A DNA stretch of 64,000 nucleotides from Nemophila menziesii. Taxonomy: Eukaryota; Streptophyta; Magnoliopsida; Boraginales; Hydrophyllaceae. The notes beneath the pieces were generated by a model. It worked only from the letters and a program-made list of their open reading frames with translations. It did not search any database and had not been told where the DNA came from. Numbering within the stretch: the first letter of the stretch is position 1; each line of letters starts with the position of its first letter. Positions 23,800 through 35,319 of this stretch are shown piece after piece. The DNA is taken from contig JARWIR010000039.1 in assembly GCA_029959085.1 (NCBI GenBank), positions 248,001 to 312,000 of the forward strand, read 5' to 3'. A program made the translations under genes and the position numbers.

Positions 23800-24060
23800 C
23801 ATAGCTGCGGTATACCGGAGGAAAGGTGCGGTATACCGGACCGCGCATCGACCAAAATTTTCTTCTCTCGGCAATAAACCCGAGCTTCATACCCGTGGCA
23901 CAGGTTTTTCCACCTGCGGTATACCGGAGATATAGCCCGGTATACCGGACCGCGCATCGACAAATTTTTTCCACCTCGGTTTAAACCCCGCGTTAGTAAC
24001 CCGTGGCACGGGTTTTCTTCCTGAGGTATACCGGGGTTCTAGTGCGGTATACCGGACTTC
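23800..24060. repeat. Palindrome-pair array in element A 3' UTR
   Basis: CGGTATACCG, a perfect 10-bp palindrome, occurs at 23808, 23829, 23917, 23938 and 24045, with one variant (AGGTATACCG) at 24024. Within each pair the starts are exactly 21 bp apart, and pairs repeat every 107-109 bp. Each unit also has an acccgtggcac motif. The stretch is much richer in CpG than its surroundings. A similar array lies at the matching place in element B. Confidence 0.9.
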
Positions 24061-24284
24061 GCGCTGAATTTTCCCATGTGTTCCTTTTTTCGTTTCCTAG
24101 CACCCAAACTCAATCCCTGTACCATTAACACACTACCTTTCTCATTTCTTTTAAAAGTAGACACTAAAACTCGATACTAACTTAGAATTATACACTAGGA
24201 ATTGAAAAACTTAAAGCAATAAACTAATATACAATGAACTGGCTTTTGTTTAACGTCGTTAAGCTCGACGGGTTACCTCTCGAA

Positions 24285-25688
24285 TCATTTTTTCACATAA
24301 CCTCCACAGCAGTGAGTGAGGTCATCAATGTTTGCTACACGGAATTTGCATCCCTTAGCTTTTATTACTACCAATTGATCGGAGATAACCCTTGTGACCT
24401 TGAACGGTCCTTGCCAAGAACTCTTGGCTTTGCGCGCTTTCGGAGGGGGATCAGGCTTCTTCATTGCGACCTCTTCGCCTACACTGAATGCCCTCTTCTT
24501 TCTTTCTTTCTTAGGTTCTTTTGGAACCTTCATGGTACGCCCTTTTTCTTTCTTCTTCGCATGGTCAAGGTGTGGATTTTTCTTAGGATATGGAGGATTT
24601 TTGTTAGGTGGTTTATTTTTTATCTCTTTTTCCTCCATTCCTAAGGTTCCCACATCCTTAGTTGGCTCTTGTTCAATCACATCTATTCGGAAGCACTCCT
24701 CCTTGGATTCTGGAAACTTCATTGGTCTGAACACGTTAAACTTCACTTCCTCGTCTTGGATTCGCATAGTCAATTCTCCATTTTCTACATCAATTATAGT
24801 ACGCCCCGTGGCTAGGAATGGTCTTCCCAAAATAATGGTGACATTCCTATCCGCGTCGTAGTCAAGTATAACAAAATCAACTGGAAAAATTAACGTACCT
24901 GCCTTGATGAGGACATTTTCTACTCTTCCCTCTGGATGTACGAGGGATCTGTCAGCCATTTGCAAGACCATAGAGGTTGGTCTTGCGTCTCCTATCTTTA
25001 ACTTTTCAAAAATTGATTTGGGCATAAGATTAATACTTGCTCCCAAATCGCATAAAGCTTTTGCTTGCCACTCATTACCAATAGAGATGGGAATAGTAAA
25101 ACTCCCAGGATCAAGTAACTTCGGTGGTAACTTACTCTGACATATCGCACTACATTCTTCTGGCAAGCCTACCATTTCATTCTCAAGATACCGACGTTTT
25201 TTTGTGAGAGCTCTTTTCAGGAATTTCAAGTATTTTGGTACCCCCTTGATAGCCTCTAAGAATGGTATATTAATATTGAGCTTACTCACCATGTTCATGA
25301 ATCTTTCATATTCAGTCGTATCTCCCTTCTTTTGAACTCTGGAGGGGAACGGTGGAGGAGGACGGGTTTTTACAACATCTTTCTTCTTTGGCTTTTCCGG
25401 AATCTTCTCCACTTCTACCACTTCAGGTTCTTCATCTTTTTCTTCCACCTCCTCTAACGGTTTTTCTTTTCTCGTTACTTCCTTTTCTTTCATAACCGGG
25501 AAAAGTGGTGGTGGAAGCTTCTTCGCACTTCTGAGTGTGATCGCGTTACAACTTTCAAATTGCTTAGGAACCTCCGTATCAGTTGGAAGTTGGCCTTGAC
25601 CTCGAACATTTAAACTATTGGCGATATTTGATATTTGAGTCTCTAAGACATTTAACGAAGCGGAATGTGAGTTTAATGTTTCATTCAT
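24285..25688 (-). pseudogene. Element A protease frame fused to integrase-like C-terminal module
   Basis: A 467-codon frame. Residues 1-30 finish a gag-linked region; 50-110 are Pro/Glu/Lys-rich. Residues 180-310 are an Athila/Gypsy-type retropepsin with active site CDLGASINL (Asp214) and the flap-side motif ILGRPFLATGRTIIDV. After a very basic linker (350-400) comes a module (400-460) with FSVGEEV and SSWQGPFKVTRV, resembling the GPF/chromo-proximal C-terminal end of Gypsy integrases. RT, RNase H and the integrase core are absent, with no gap in the frame. Upstream, a one-base loss in the A-rich run near 25690 separates it from gag, so it was probably part of one gag-protease polyprotein. 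The GPF identification is by motif only. Confidence 0.8.
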
Positions 25689-26131
25689 TTATTTTCTCTC
25701 GCATGGGTGTCATCTATGAATCGAGATAGCTGGTCTTCAATTTTATCTGCCCTCTTTTCAGCATTAGTCATGTATTGCGTTACAGTAAGTGCTAACTCAC
25801 TTGCGGTAATTTCGCTTTCGTGAGGTCGAGAGGGAAGCGCTTTTTGAGCTAATGTGTCGGCATACGCGTCTTGATCGACTCTAGGTTGATTTCCATGGTA
25901 TTGGTTTTGCGTCCGAAACTGATAATTGTTTCCCTGAGGCCTTTGTTGATATGTTCCAGGATTGGCTGCCCCTTGTGGATTCGAATACTGGAAGCCTGGA
26001 TGATTTCTGTTTTGATTTCCATACCCTTGACCACCTGAATAGTTACCTTGCTGATTAACAAAGTATACGGATTCTGGGTTGTTGGCACATTCTTCCCAGC
26101 CATGATCATCTCCTCCACAACTAGAACATAA
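25686..26131 (-). pseudogene. Element A gag, zinc-knuckle part
   Basis: Open minus-strand frame continuing gag after the TAA at 26132-26134. It starts with a perfect nucleocapsid knuckle, CSSCGGDDHGWEEC (CX2CX4HX4C), then a Gly/Asn/Gln-rich stretch (NRNHPGFQYSNP) shared with element G, and ends RENK before a TGA. The next frame begins one base out of register, so a single-base deletion occurred near 25690. It would bind the RNA genome. Confidence 0.85.
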
Positions 26132-27244
26132 TTATGGTTCATTATCAACGTTTACCATAGCTTTATTCGACATAGATATTTGTTTCGGCTTGTTCTCAAG
26201 TGCGGCAATTTTAGCGTGCAAAGCAGTTTCTGTATCCAAATTCAAAGTACCTCTTTCAGAAGCTCTAACCGATGATTTCGAGGGTTGCCAACTCATTTCA
26301 TTCTTCACAATTCGGTCCATGATAATCAGAGCTTGATCAGTTGTGACCATCATGAGACCACCTTGGCACATAGTATCGATTTTGTCTTTCGCAGCATCAC
26401 CTAAACTTCGATAAAATATTCCAAGTTGTAATTCAAGTGAGTACCCATGTAATGGGCACTTGCGTAATAATGATTGAAAACGAGTCCATGCAGCACCTAC
26501 AGTTTTTCCTGGCTCTTGGCGGAAACTAACAATATTTGATTGCCCACTGAGTCGAATACTTTGAGGATAGTACCTATCGAAAAAGGCTGTCTGAAGTTGA
26601 TCCCAAGTCACAATCGCGTTGTGTGGTTGTTGATCATAACACTCACTCGCTTCTCTGGTGAGGAAGAATGGAAACATATGAAAGTACATTTGTTCTTGGG
26701 TTACTCCAGGGGTGACATATGCATCACAGATTTGCATAAACTTGTACATAGCACGAATAGGATCTTCACGAGCTGCACCACTATACTGTCCAACGGTTGT
26801 AAACTGATTAATCATCCCCGCGTCTGGTCTGAATCGAACTCCTTGAATCGCGGGAGGACGGAGTCCTAGTGGTTGTATACGAAAAGGTCCATGGTTGTTC
26901 GGTTGAAAGATCTGCGGTCCATGATCGTGAAGTACTCCACCATTATTATTGACTTGTTGTTGATTTAAGGGAGGAGCTGGTAATTGGACTCCTACCGGTG
27001 GAGCTGGTAATTGGACTTCTACCTGTGGGGCCATTGGGAGACCGTTTTCATCCAACTGAATCATGGGATCTTGAAGGACGGGATCTTGAGCATTCTCTTC
27101 TGCCATTGCTTTTTCTAACCTTGCTTGTTTTCTTGCTTCTTTATCTCTTTTGTTTTTCTCTTGAACTAGGCTTTCGGGATTATCAAGGATCACGATATCT
27201 CCAAGCATATACCAAAACCTGTAAATCTGAGAAAGCAAGAACAA
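26132..27244 (-). pseudogene. Element A gag, N-terminal and capsid part
   Basis: A 370-codon frame with the retrotransposon gag capsid fold signature: ATREDPIRA-like residues (REDPIRAMYKFMQICDAY), then WDQLQTAFFDRYYP, SFRQEPGKTVGAAWTRF and CPLHGYSLELQLGIFYRSL. The N-terminal 100 residues are Pro/Gln-rich. The probable start is the internal ATG of MLGDIVILDNPESL, since related gags (G) begin close to the conserved NNPESL. It ends at TAA just before the zinc knuckle, which continues in the same frame, so this is a nonsense mutation. Otherwise capsid coding is intact. Confidence 0.88.
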
Positions 27245-27336
27245 CCCAAAGCATAAAAATGAAAGATAAAAATTAAAACTAAACTAAAACTAGCAACTAA
27301 AACACTTACGGCTAACACCGTGGTCACACGCTACCG

Positions 27337-27354
27337 TCCCCGGCAGCGGCGCCA
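27337..27354 (-). other. Element A primer-binding site (tRNA-Asp type)
   Basis: On the minus strand TGGCGCCGCTGCCGGGGA lies six bases inside the 5' LTR. It is identical to the sites in B and G and is close to the complement of plant tRNA-Asp 3' ends used by Athila-type elements. Confidence 0.88.
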
Positions 27355-27360
27355 AAAACT

Positions 27361-29141
27361 TGGTGTCTCCTAGTCTGTTCTAAATAAACACACCTAAAAA
27401 GGCAAGACACGTACCGCAAGTGTACGGGTCGTCCAAGTAATATCCGGTAAACGGGATTTTGATCTCAGGGACGGATTAGGTATGATTAAAGTGTTATGCA
27501 ATAAATGGAAGTAGTTGCTTGAATGAAAATTAAAATTAAAGAAAATAGATTTTTATTTGATTTTTGATAAAAGAACTAAAGTCCAAATAAAGTAAATATT
27601 AAACTAATGCAAGAAAATAAATATGAAGAGACTAAAAGATGAAAGAGTAGTACTCGAGTCACACTTGGTTTCACCAAAATAAACTTAATCAATGCTTCTT
27701 CTAAGGGACAAATTAGTAACTAGTAATAGTCGGGATTCTAGATTCTCCTAACCCCCGTCAGGGTGGACTTAGGAGCTATTCTCAGGTGTTACAAACCCCG
27801 TCAGGGCGATCATAATCCACCTTCGAATGTCAGGTTCTCTACCCAATTGGCTATAAGATTAACTAAGTCCGTCAGGATCAATAATTTCTATCTTACGTTT
27901 ATTATCTATGTCAGTAATTAAACCCCCCGTCAAGATGATCACTTCCCCCACCAAAATGAATAGCCTAATTACTCAAACCTATGTCTAATTGATCAGATTA
28001 AAAATAGTGAAATTAACTTACGATAACAAACAATACTAAATTACTTAATTCGAATTAAATTATAATCAGAAAGCATCAATTCAATAAATTAAGGTTCAAC
28101 CCTTATAGCGATTCTCAAGCACTTAAGAAGTTTAGCTCATAATGGAAAATAAAACTAAAACAAATAAATTAAAAGACATAATGTTTTACAGAAAGAAAAT
28201 AAATAAACCTAATTAAGAGGTTGGGTTTGGCTTGAATTGGAGATATAGACAGTCTCCAGCTCCTAGCTTTCTTCCTTCCTGCTTGCTCTGACTTGAATCC
28301 TTAAGCCTCTTTGATAATTATATGAAGTGTGTGTAAAAGAGGAGGCTAAGGGGTGTATTTATAGGTGTTAGGAACTTCTAGGTTGAATTTACTTGGAGTG
28401 GAAGACAAGTCAAGGACTCTTTAATTCGTCACCCTAAAATCTAGGAAAGGTAATATTTTGCTGCTGATTTGATTTGGTCATATCTTTTTCAATACTTATC
28501 CGTTTGAGAAGTTCCAATATATGAAACTGCTTGTCTTGGAAAGAGCTTTCTATTGGTGCAGACCATTCGTTCAGAATCCTATCCAATCTTTAGTTATGGA
28601 ATTATCTTTAGAACGTGGCTGGAATTTCAGATTCATAAGGCAGCTTTATCTTTTCCTTCTTTGCATATATCCTTCCTAAATCTTCTTATTTCCATGTAAA
28701 TCTATTTTATTTTCCTTTTATAACTCGACTTGGTCTCTAAGAAATTACCATTTATCCTTTAAAGCTTCACATTAAATAATTAATTAAACCGCATATGCTT
28801 AAAAAGAATATATCAATAATTCAAGAAATAGAAATAGGAAAGTGCACTCTAAAAATAGAAACTCGAGTAAAAATATTTCCTAACACTCTAATATACACTA
28901 AGACTTCATTCTCACTTTTCCACCTTGGATTGGTCTTTCATGAAATTCAAGAACCTATTTAAATTTGCATCAAAAATAGTCAAATTAACGCACAAAAGCT
29001 CAGAAAATGCAAATAGTTAAATTCCAAGGGGGAAAAGTGTAATATGACAAATTATGCATAAAAGTCTAGCTAATAAGTCAATTATTCACCTAAAATGATG
29101 TCTCTAGAGGGCTAATAATTAGAACAAATAGTGAGACATCA
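27361..29141 (-). repeat. Element A 5' LTR
   Basis: 1781 bp, TG...CA in element orientation, nearly identical to the 3' LTR (a few substitutions such as cgcgtcg/cgggtcg near the end). It carries the 46-nt terminal hairpin at 29096-29141 and the downstream hairpin at 27745-27775. Confidence 0.93.
28356..28364 (-). promoter_or_regulatory. Element A LTR TATA box
   Basis: On the minus strand CTATAAATA followed by CACCCC, about 780 bp into the LTR. The same box is found in F (near 58190-58200) and E (near 56130), so its position is conserved. It would drive the genomic transcript, placing the hairpin at 27745-27775 in the leader. Confidence 0.65.
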
Positions 29142-29760
29142 TTACCACGATTAGATATGAATTCCACGGATTCCGAGTTTCTTTGACACTCCTCCCAAGC
29201 ATGATCATTAGAGCCACAATTAGAACACCCAAAATATTCTTGTACAACTTTCACTTCTTTCTGTTTATTCTGGAATCCTTCTTTCATGACCAAAGCTAAT
29301 TTTTTCGTTTGATTCTCCAATGTAGAAAATTTGACAACTATCGTGGTCTCATATTACCATGTAAAACACCTCTATGCGCTCGCGAGACTGACAAAGGTCT
29401 TTCAATATCAATAATTTTCTCCATTGCTTGTGCAGACTGATTAGGATCCATTGACACAAAACTACCACCACTGAGATTATCAACTCGTAACCTTTCACTT
29501 CCATCAAGTCCCTTTATAGAACTTAGAGAGATGCATCAAAGAAGTGTACCCATGAAGATGGAACTTTTCCAACTGCTGTTGAAATTTGTTCCATGTCTCC
29601 CCTAGGCTCTCATAAAATTCTTGTTTAAAATTTTTAAGCTCAACTTGATCTTTCATCTTGATTCTCATTGACCCCAAAACAAGGCGGTGGGTCAAGATTA
29701 TCCATTCCTACTTGCGCTTTTCTCGTTATTTCTCTCGTTCTTTGGTCTCATATCAACTTC
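29142..29760 (-). pseudogene. Element D gag, internally deleted
   Basis: Minus-strand remnants read LGSMRIKMKDQVELKNF, SLGETWNKFQQQLEKFHLHGY and FYKG, typical capsid sequence, then a zinc knuckle CSNCGSNDHAWEEC (CX2CX4HX4C) at about 29190-29235. Several frameshifts and stops break it, and the N-terminal 150 or so residues are missing between the leader and LGSMRI. Element A interrupts it right after the SNRGN residues that follow the knuckle. Confidence 0.8.
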
Positions 29761-29882
29761 TCGGGGTTCGAGAGCATACACCGAAACCTTTGAATCTGTG
29801 AAGAAACAAAAAAACAACGTAAAACCAAAAACAAATATACACTTCTACACTAAAATAAAAACACAAAAATTTAACTATATAG

Positions 29883-29900
29883 TCCCCGGTTGAGGCGTCA
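29883..29900 (-). other. Element D primer-binding site
   Basis: On the minus strand TGACGCCTCAACCGGGGA lies six bases inside the LTR, at the same spacing as in A and B. It differs from the Asp-type site at several bases, so another tRNA may have been used or the site has decayed. Confidence 0.65.
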
Positions 29901-30633
29901 ACAACTTGTTCGCCCCCAAGTGTGATATAAAATCAACACTAGAGAGGGTGACTTCCCGCAAGTGTATGGGTCATTGACAAGCAATAATTTGATAAGTGGG
30001 CGTTTATCGTCTTCACAGGGACTATCACTGAAGATAAGTGTGCTTCAATAATGTAAAAATGTAGAGTTAAATGGAAAAAGGTTGAACAATAAAATCTTTA
30101 TTTGGGTAAAGAAATAAAATTAAAATTAAAATATAGTAAAGTAAACAATTAATTAAAAGATGAACTAAAGGATGAGAGAGTTGCTTGAGGAATTTCTAGT
30201 AATCCTGTATGCTGCTAATTTAATGGTTTTATTGATAAGGGTTAGTTGGTGAATTTGTATTAGTCGGGATTCTAATATCTCTCTAACTCCCTTTAGGGTA
30301 GCTAAGAGAGAAATCTTAATACAACTAGGGGACTTGGGTAAAGATACCCAAGGAAATGTCTCGATGTAGCAATACTAACCCTATCAACTATCTAATTAGG
30401 CAAGCCCGTTAGGATCAGTATCACACACAAGACGTATATATGCTATTTCGGAAATCAAACCCCCTACTTCGGGTGTTAGCTAGATTACTAGGCCTACACA
30501 CTATATGGCCAGAATACAAGTATTATTTAAATAAACACATAGTCAATGGAATAAAATGAAACCATTCTCAGTTAAATAATTGTCCCAAATTCGATAAAGC
30601 AATAGACTAGATAAGCATAAGTTCTTACATAAG

Positions 30634-32203
30634 TGGTGGGTCCTGGGTGTGATAAAATTAAACAATAAATAATAGGATCTACTAACTGCAAGTGTACAAG
30701 TCGTTCCAAGTAATAGATAAATATTAGGGATTTCGTTCACAGGGATTGAATGGTATAACTCAAGTTTTCAAAAGATAAGCACTAGTAATTGCAATTACAA
30801 AAAATAAAATATAAAGGACTTTTGTTTGGTGTTGAATACTAAACTACTAGACAAAAATAAATAAATAAATAAATAAATAAAGCTTAACAGAAAGAAAAAA
30901 AATAACAACTAAGAGATGTAAACGCAAATATGAGAGGTGTACTTGAGTCTCGCAAGGGATCCACCTAAATTCATACAACAAACATCTTTGTTTAAGGGTC
31001 AAATTGGTATTTGTGTACTAGTCGGGACTCTACAATCTCCTAACCCCCTCCCGGGTGGACATAGGAGCTATCCTATGGTATTACAAACCACTCCCGGGTG
31101 ATTATATCTACCTTAAGATGTTGAAGTCTTTTACCCAATTGGCTACGTGGTTAGTCAAGCCTATCGATCATTGACGAATAACACGCATCTATTACCTATG
31201 TCTGTAATTAAACCCCCATATCGGATGATCACTTGCCACGTAGTGAATAGCCTAATTACTCAACCAGGGTTCTAATTGGCCAGAATAAAAATAGTAAATA
31301 AGCATACGATAATAGTCAATACAAAATAACCAATTTTAATTAAATTAAATAATCCAAAATTCTGAAAGACGTCAATTACATTAATACGGGCTTAACCCAT
31401 AATTGCGATTCTCAAGCACTAATTCTTTAGCTCATATTACAACTAAAAACTGAAAATGAAATAAAAGTATTCAAAATTCCTAAAACAGAAATAGGATAAA
31501 GAACCTAATCAAAGGAAATAGTTGAGTTGTTGTTGAAAAAGAATGACTTGTCCAGCTCTTCCTCTGACTTCTGTCTTTTTGCTCCCTTCTGACTCTTGTA
31601 AAATATGAAGTGTCCTGGAAAAAAGGTCTAAATGGCTATTTATACTAAACAAATTGGATTGGGCTTTTATTTTATTACATTAAGTCAGATGATAAAAAGC
31701 CCAAGTCCAATTTGTAAATCCCATAACTGGTGTACACCCTCTAGTAAATAGCCGTAACTTTTGAGTCTCACGACCAAATCACCTGATTCATATCCTCATT
31801 TCGCGCTAACTTAGAGGCGCAACTCTCTCCTTTGAATCTCCAAACCTAAATCAGTACCGTTTTGGCTCTAAATCAGCAAGAAGTATCATCTATCTAGATT
31901 TTCATATCTTTTGTCAACTCTTTGAGTGGTGCTTTCTCTCTTTTGACCTCTCCGCTTGATCTAAGACTTTAAGCTTAACTTCTCATCCTCATCTAGGTGC
32001 ATCATAGCATCCATGTACCTAAAAACTGTATACTAAAAACAAACAAATTAACGCACAAAAGCTCTAACAATGCGCATAACATAATTTCGAAGAGAGAAAG
32101 TGCTATATATTAAAATAGCATAAAAGTCTATCAAATAAGTCCAATTTCCACCTAAAATGATGTTTCCTAAGGGAATATATTTATCACAAAACGGGAGACA
32201 TCA
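30634..32203 (-). repeat. Element B 3' LTR
   Basis: Begins (element sense) TGATGTCTCCCGTTTTG at 32203 and ends CCCACCA at 30634. It contains a short ataaataaat run near 30860, a hairpin at 31037-31067 and the 46-nt terminal hairpin at 32158-32203. Confidence 0.9.
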
Positions 32204-33640
32204 AGACCCCATACTCAAACCTTTGTCGTCCCGACAAAGTAAAACAAAACATATGTCTTAGGTGAAACGCAAAAATACAGAGTCTAGTGAATGATACCCA
32301 AAGCACAACTTAAAATAAATCTCATATAGTCTACCCTAAGAATTAATATAAACATACACCTTTCATGCAAAATCAAACACAAATAATATCAAATGAAAAT
32401 TAATTTCACAATGCTAAAATATTACAATTAGTACTTGGCTCAAGATGGTGGTTATAGGGTGTTCATCGATCCTTACTTGCTTTAAACACTCCACATATAT
32501 TACTCCTTATTAGCTGAATTATAAATTCACTATGTACCTAGGAATTACAAGGACTTTACGGTTTTAGCGTAGGCTTAGGGACAGCTTTTTGGTAAATTTA
32601 TAGTGAGCTTTTGGCTCTCTCCTCACTTACCATCAACAAACTGTCCAAGAGCTTGAGTTTACACTCAAATACGTTCTCACTCAACCCATTTGACGCACTA
32701 ATTTAGCGTCCCCAAGTTAACCCAATAAGCAGTAAAGATGATTTCTAAACTTCCACTTTGCCGGTTACTTTATGTTTTCTTCATATATACATTTTTTCTT
32801 TTTTTGGTATAAGATATCCTTGACCATCATTTTGGTGTGAGTGGTCATGTCTCTTATAATTTTTTTCTTCTTTCTTTCTTTTTCAAAGACCTCGACAGAG
32901 GGTTACAAAAAATATATCATCAAAATTGTGCACAAAGTACACACGCATTAAAATTCCCTCCCAATGTAATTTCCCAATAATGAAACCCACCACCCTACAT
33001 TCAAGACAGGAAGTCTCATGATCGTGATTCAAATGCCGTTCATATGGAAATGCCTATAAACTAAGGGAATGTGGCTTATGTCTTGGCAACAAAAGAAAGG
33101 CATAAAGGTGAAAAATGGGGTTAAGAAGGATAATATTAATCACGGGTTAGAAAGCTAAAAAGTTTCAAATGGCTATCAAACAAGTGCCTCTATCATTTTC
33201 CTTGTTACATAGCTTGCCTCTAGTTCATGACTAAGTGGGTTCTCTACTCATTTAGATCTCACGATTTACAAACCACTCATCTTTCCTAAGTACAAGCTTA
33301 CTTCTTTTGCATTGTTCATTAATTTTTCCTATCAATTAGTTAATGTTTGCATGCAATCAAAGTTCTCTCCTAAGGTCTACTATTTTCTATCATAAATTAA
33401 CAAAAAGTATGCTTCATGGGACATTTAAAATACTCTACAGCCAAAACATTTCTTAAACTAATTTTTATTTGATTTTAATTTTTTTTTTGGAAAAACAGTA
33501 AAAACACATAACACATAAAATTAGGATGAGGCAGCGATACCCCACCCTAGACTCAAAAGTGAGTCGTGTCCCCACGACTCGAAAAGACTCTATAACGCGA
33601 ATAAAAATAATATACACTACTAAATGTGAAAAAAGGAGAA
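32204..33640 (-). other. Element B 3' untranslated region, distal part
   Basis: Starts with the polypurine tract (minus strand GTATGGGGTCT at 32204-32214) and the hairpin at 32221-32239, then runs colinear with 21542-22920 of A, including the hairpin at 33561-33580. No coding was recognised; the accessory ORF of A has no readable counterpart in 33600-34130. Confidence 0.7.
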
Positions 33641-34319
33641 CAATCATATTTGGATCGGCACTAGGCTGATTACATGTGGTATTGCATCGAAGTTGTGAAG
33701 TCTTCTAAGTCACGATGTATAGATCATACACCGTGAAATCCATCTTCTATAAAGTACGATTCATCAACTCGAACTCATATTTCTTCTAGTTAATCATCTC
33801 CTCCTAGCCTTCTAAATCATCACATCCTCCACGGAAAATCCTCCTTCAACACCCAACTTTCTTTTATCTTCATGTTCTTCATACCTTTTCCAACCTTCAA
33901 GGTCATCTCAGATGACCCCAAACTCAAAGCTTCAAGAACTCCCAAAACTTTTGGATGAAATTTGTGACTTTGGTGTTCTTGAAGATTTATGGATATGAAT
34001 TATAGTGAATATCTCAAGTATTTGGAACGGTTTACGGATAAACTTTAAGCTTTGGCGAAGAAAGAGTTTTGGATTAATGTGTAAGTTCTTTGGTGTTTAT
34101 TAAAGCTTACGATATGATTATATGTTTGAATGATGTTTAGAGGGATGGGTTGATGAGAAATTGGTGTTTTTGTGTTGATGGAAGGTTTAATAAATCTTCA
34201 AAGCAATCTTTTTGAGTTCGGAATAAAAAAATTTGTTTTTGGGGACTTGGGAAACGGCTAAGGTTAGACTTTGATAGGTTAGAATCAAAAAAAGCACCAT
34301 TTTCTTCCCAACCGACTCC

Positions 34320-34765
34320 ATGCGGTGTACCGTGAGTGACATCACGCTCTCCCAACTCGTGTCACGATATTGACGACACGGTTTCTGCCAAGTGTCCTCG
34401 TTAACAACCCTGATTTGTCAACCCGTTGTGACGGTTTATTGGCCCTGCGGTGTACCACGCCTTTCGTGCGGTATACCGCACAAATTAACTGTTTCGCACT
34501 GAAGTCAACCCTGAAGTCCCGAACCGTGTGACTCTCTTCTTCTTCTTTTCTTCGTATGGCCCTGCGGTGCACTGCGGGTACGGTGCGGTGTGCCGCAAGA
34601 CTTTTCTGTTGGAACCCGTGGCACAGTACACGGCGAGCGACGACACGGTTCTGGACTGGTGTCTCGCACGTGTATCCAATTTCCTTATCGTCGTGAAGGT
34701 TTTCCTTGAGTGCGGTGCACCGCAAAAATGGTGCGGTATACCACACCAAGCTGCAGTGTATCGCA
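34320..34765. repeat. Palindrome-pair array in element B 3' UTR
   Basis: Degenerate copies of CGGTATACCG start at 34448/34469, 34565/34586 and 34713/34734, each pair exactly 21 bp apart, with a further one at 34754 and a single at 34323. Perfect ones include CGGTATACCG at 34469 and CGGTGTACCG at 34323. The acccgtggcac motif is also present (near 34615). It corresponds in place to 23800-24060 of A. Confidence 0.85.
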
Positions 34766-34984
34766 TTTTTTCGTTTTGCTCACCCCAAACTCAATTCCTG
34801 CACAATAACACACTACCTTTATCTCTATTTAGCTACGATAAACACTAAGACTCCAAATTAAAAACACTAAAACTTAAAATCTACATTACGAAAGCAATAA
34901 ACTAGTATACAATTGAACTGGCTTTTAATTAACGTCGTTAAGCTCGACGGGTTACCTCCAAGATCATTTCTCTGCATAACCTCC

Positions 34985-35317
34985 CTAGCAATGAGTGAGG
35001 TTATCAATGTTTACTATTCCGAATTTACATCCCTTGGCTTTGATACCAACTAGCTTCTCAGAGATACTCCCTGCGACCTTGAATGATCCCAGCCGGGAAC
35101 TTTTGGATTTACGTGCTTTTGGAGGAAGATCAGGCTTCTTTAATGCGACTTCCTCTCCTACTCTGAATTTCTCCTTATTTATTTCTTTCTTGAGTTCTTT
35201 CGTTACCCTCACAACATGTCTTTTCTCCTTCTTCTTTGCGTGATCAAGGTGCGGATTCACCTTAGGATCTGGAGGAGCTGTATTAGGTGGTTTCTTTCTT
35301 AGCTTCTTCTCTTCCAC
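34985..35317 (-). pseudogene. Element B GPF-like integrase C-terminal module
   Basis: A 110-codon frame parallel to residues 351-460 of the A protein: basic linker, then FRVGEEVALKKPDLPPKARK, LGSFKVAGSI (GPF decayed to GSF) and NIDNLTHC. It is separated from the protease frame by a stop or frameshift at about 35320. Its presence shows that the protease-to-GPF junction predates the split between A and B. Confidence 0.75.
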
Positions 35318-35319
35318 CC

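Larger units (their letters stand above)
19718..29141 (-). mobile_element. Element A: Ty3/Gypsy-type gag-protease element (9.4 kb)
   Basis: Complete minus-strand LTR element with LTRs of 1788 and 1781 bp, Asp-type primer site, polypurine tract and a perfect TSD TTACC (19713-19717 and 29142-29146). It is inserted in the gag of older element D. The LTRs are nearly identical by eye, so insertion is fairly recent. It codes for gag and a retropepsin fused to a GPF-type module, with no RT, RNase H or integrase core, so it must be mobilised in trans. The 3' untranslated region is unusually long (about 2.8 kb) and structured. Confidence 0.93.

Noticed and set aside
24234..24861. Plus-strand ORFs of 136 and 155 codons opposite the protease of A
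   Set aside because: These are antisense shadows of the protease-GPF frame, rich in Phe, Leu and Ser as expected for the complement of Lys/Glu-rich coding. The same applies to plus-strand frames at 26540, 26998, 34995 and 46732.
30857..30882. ataaataaat microsatellite in the B LTR
   Set aside because: A short simple repeat of a kind common in AT-rich plant DNA, absent from the other B LTR and without further structure.
34342..34749. 135-codon minus-strand ORF and overlapping frames in the GC-rich part of element B (and 23741-23974 in A)
   Set aside because: Several frames on both strands are open because the palindrome arrays are GC-rich and have few stops. The 7-residue repeats follow from the 21-bp palindrome spacing. 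A coding role is not excluded but not supported.
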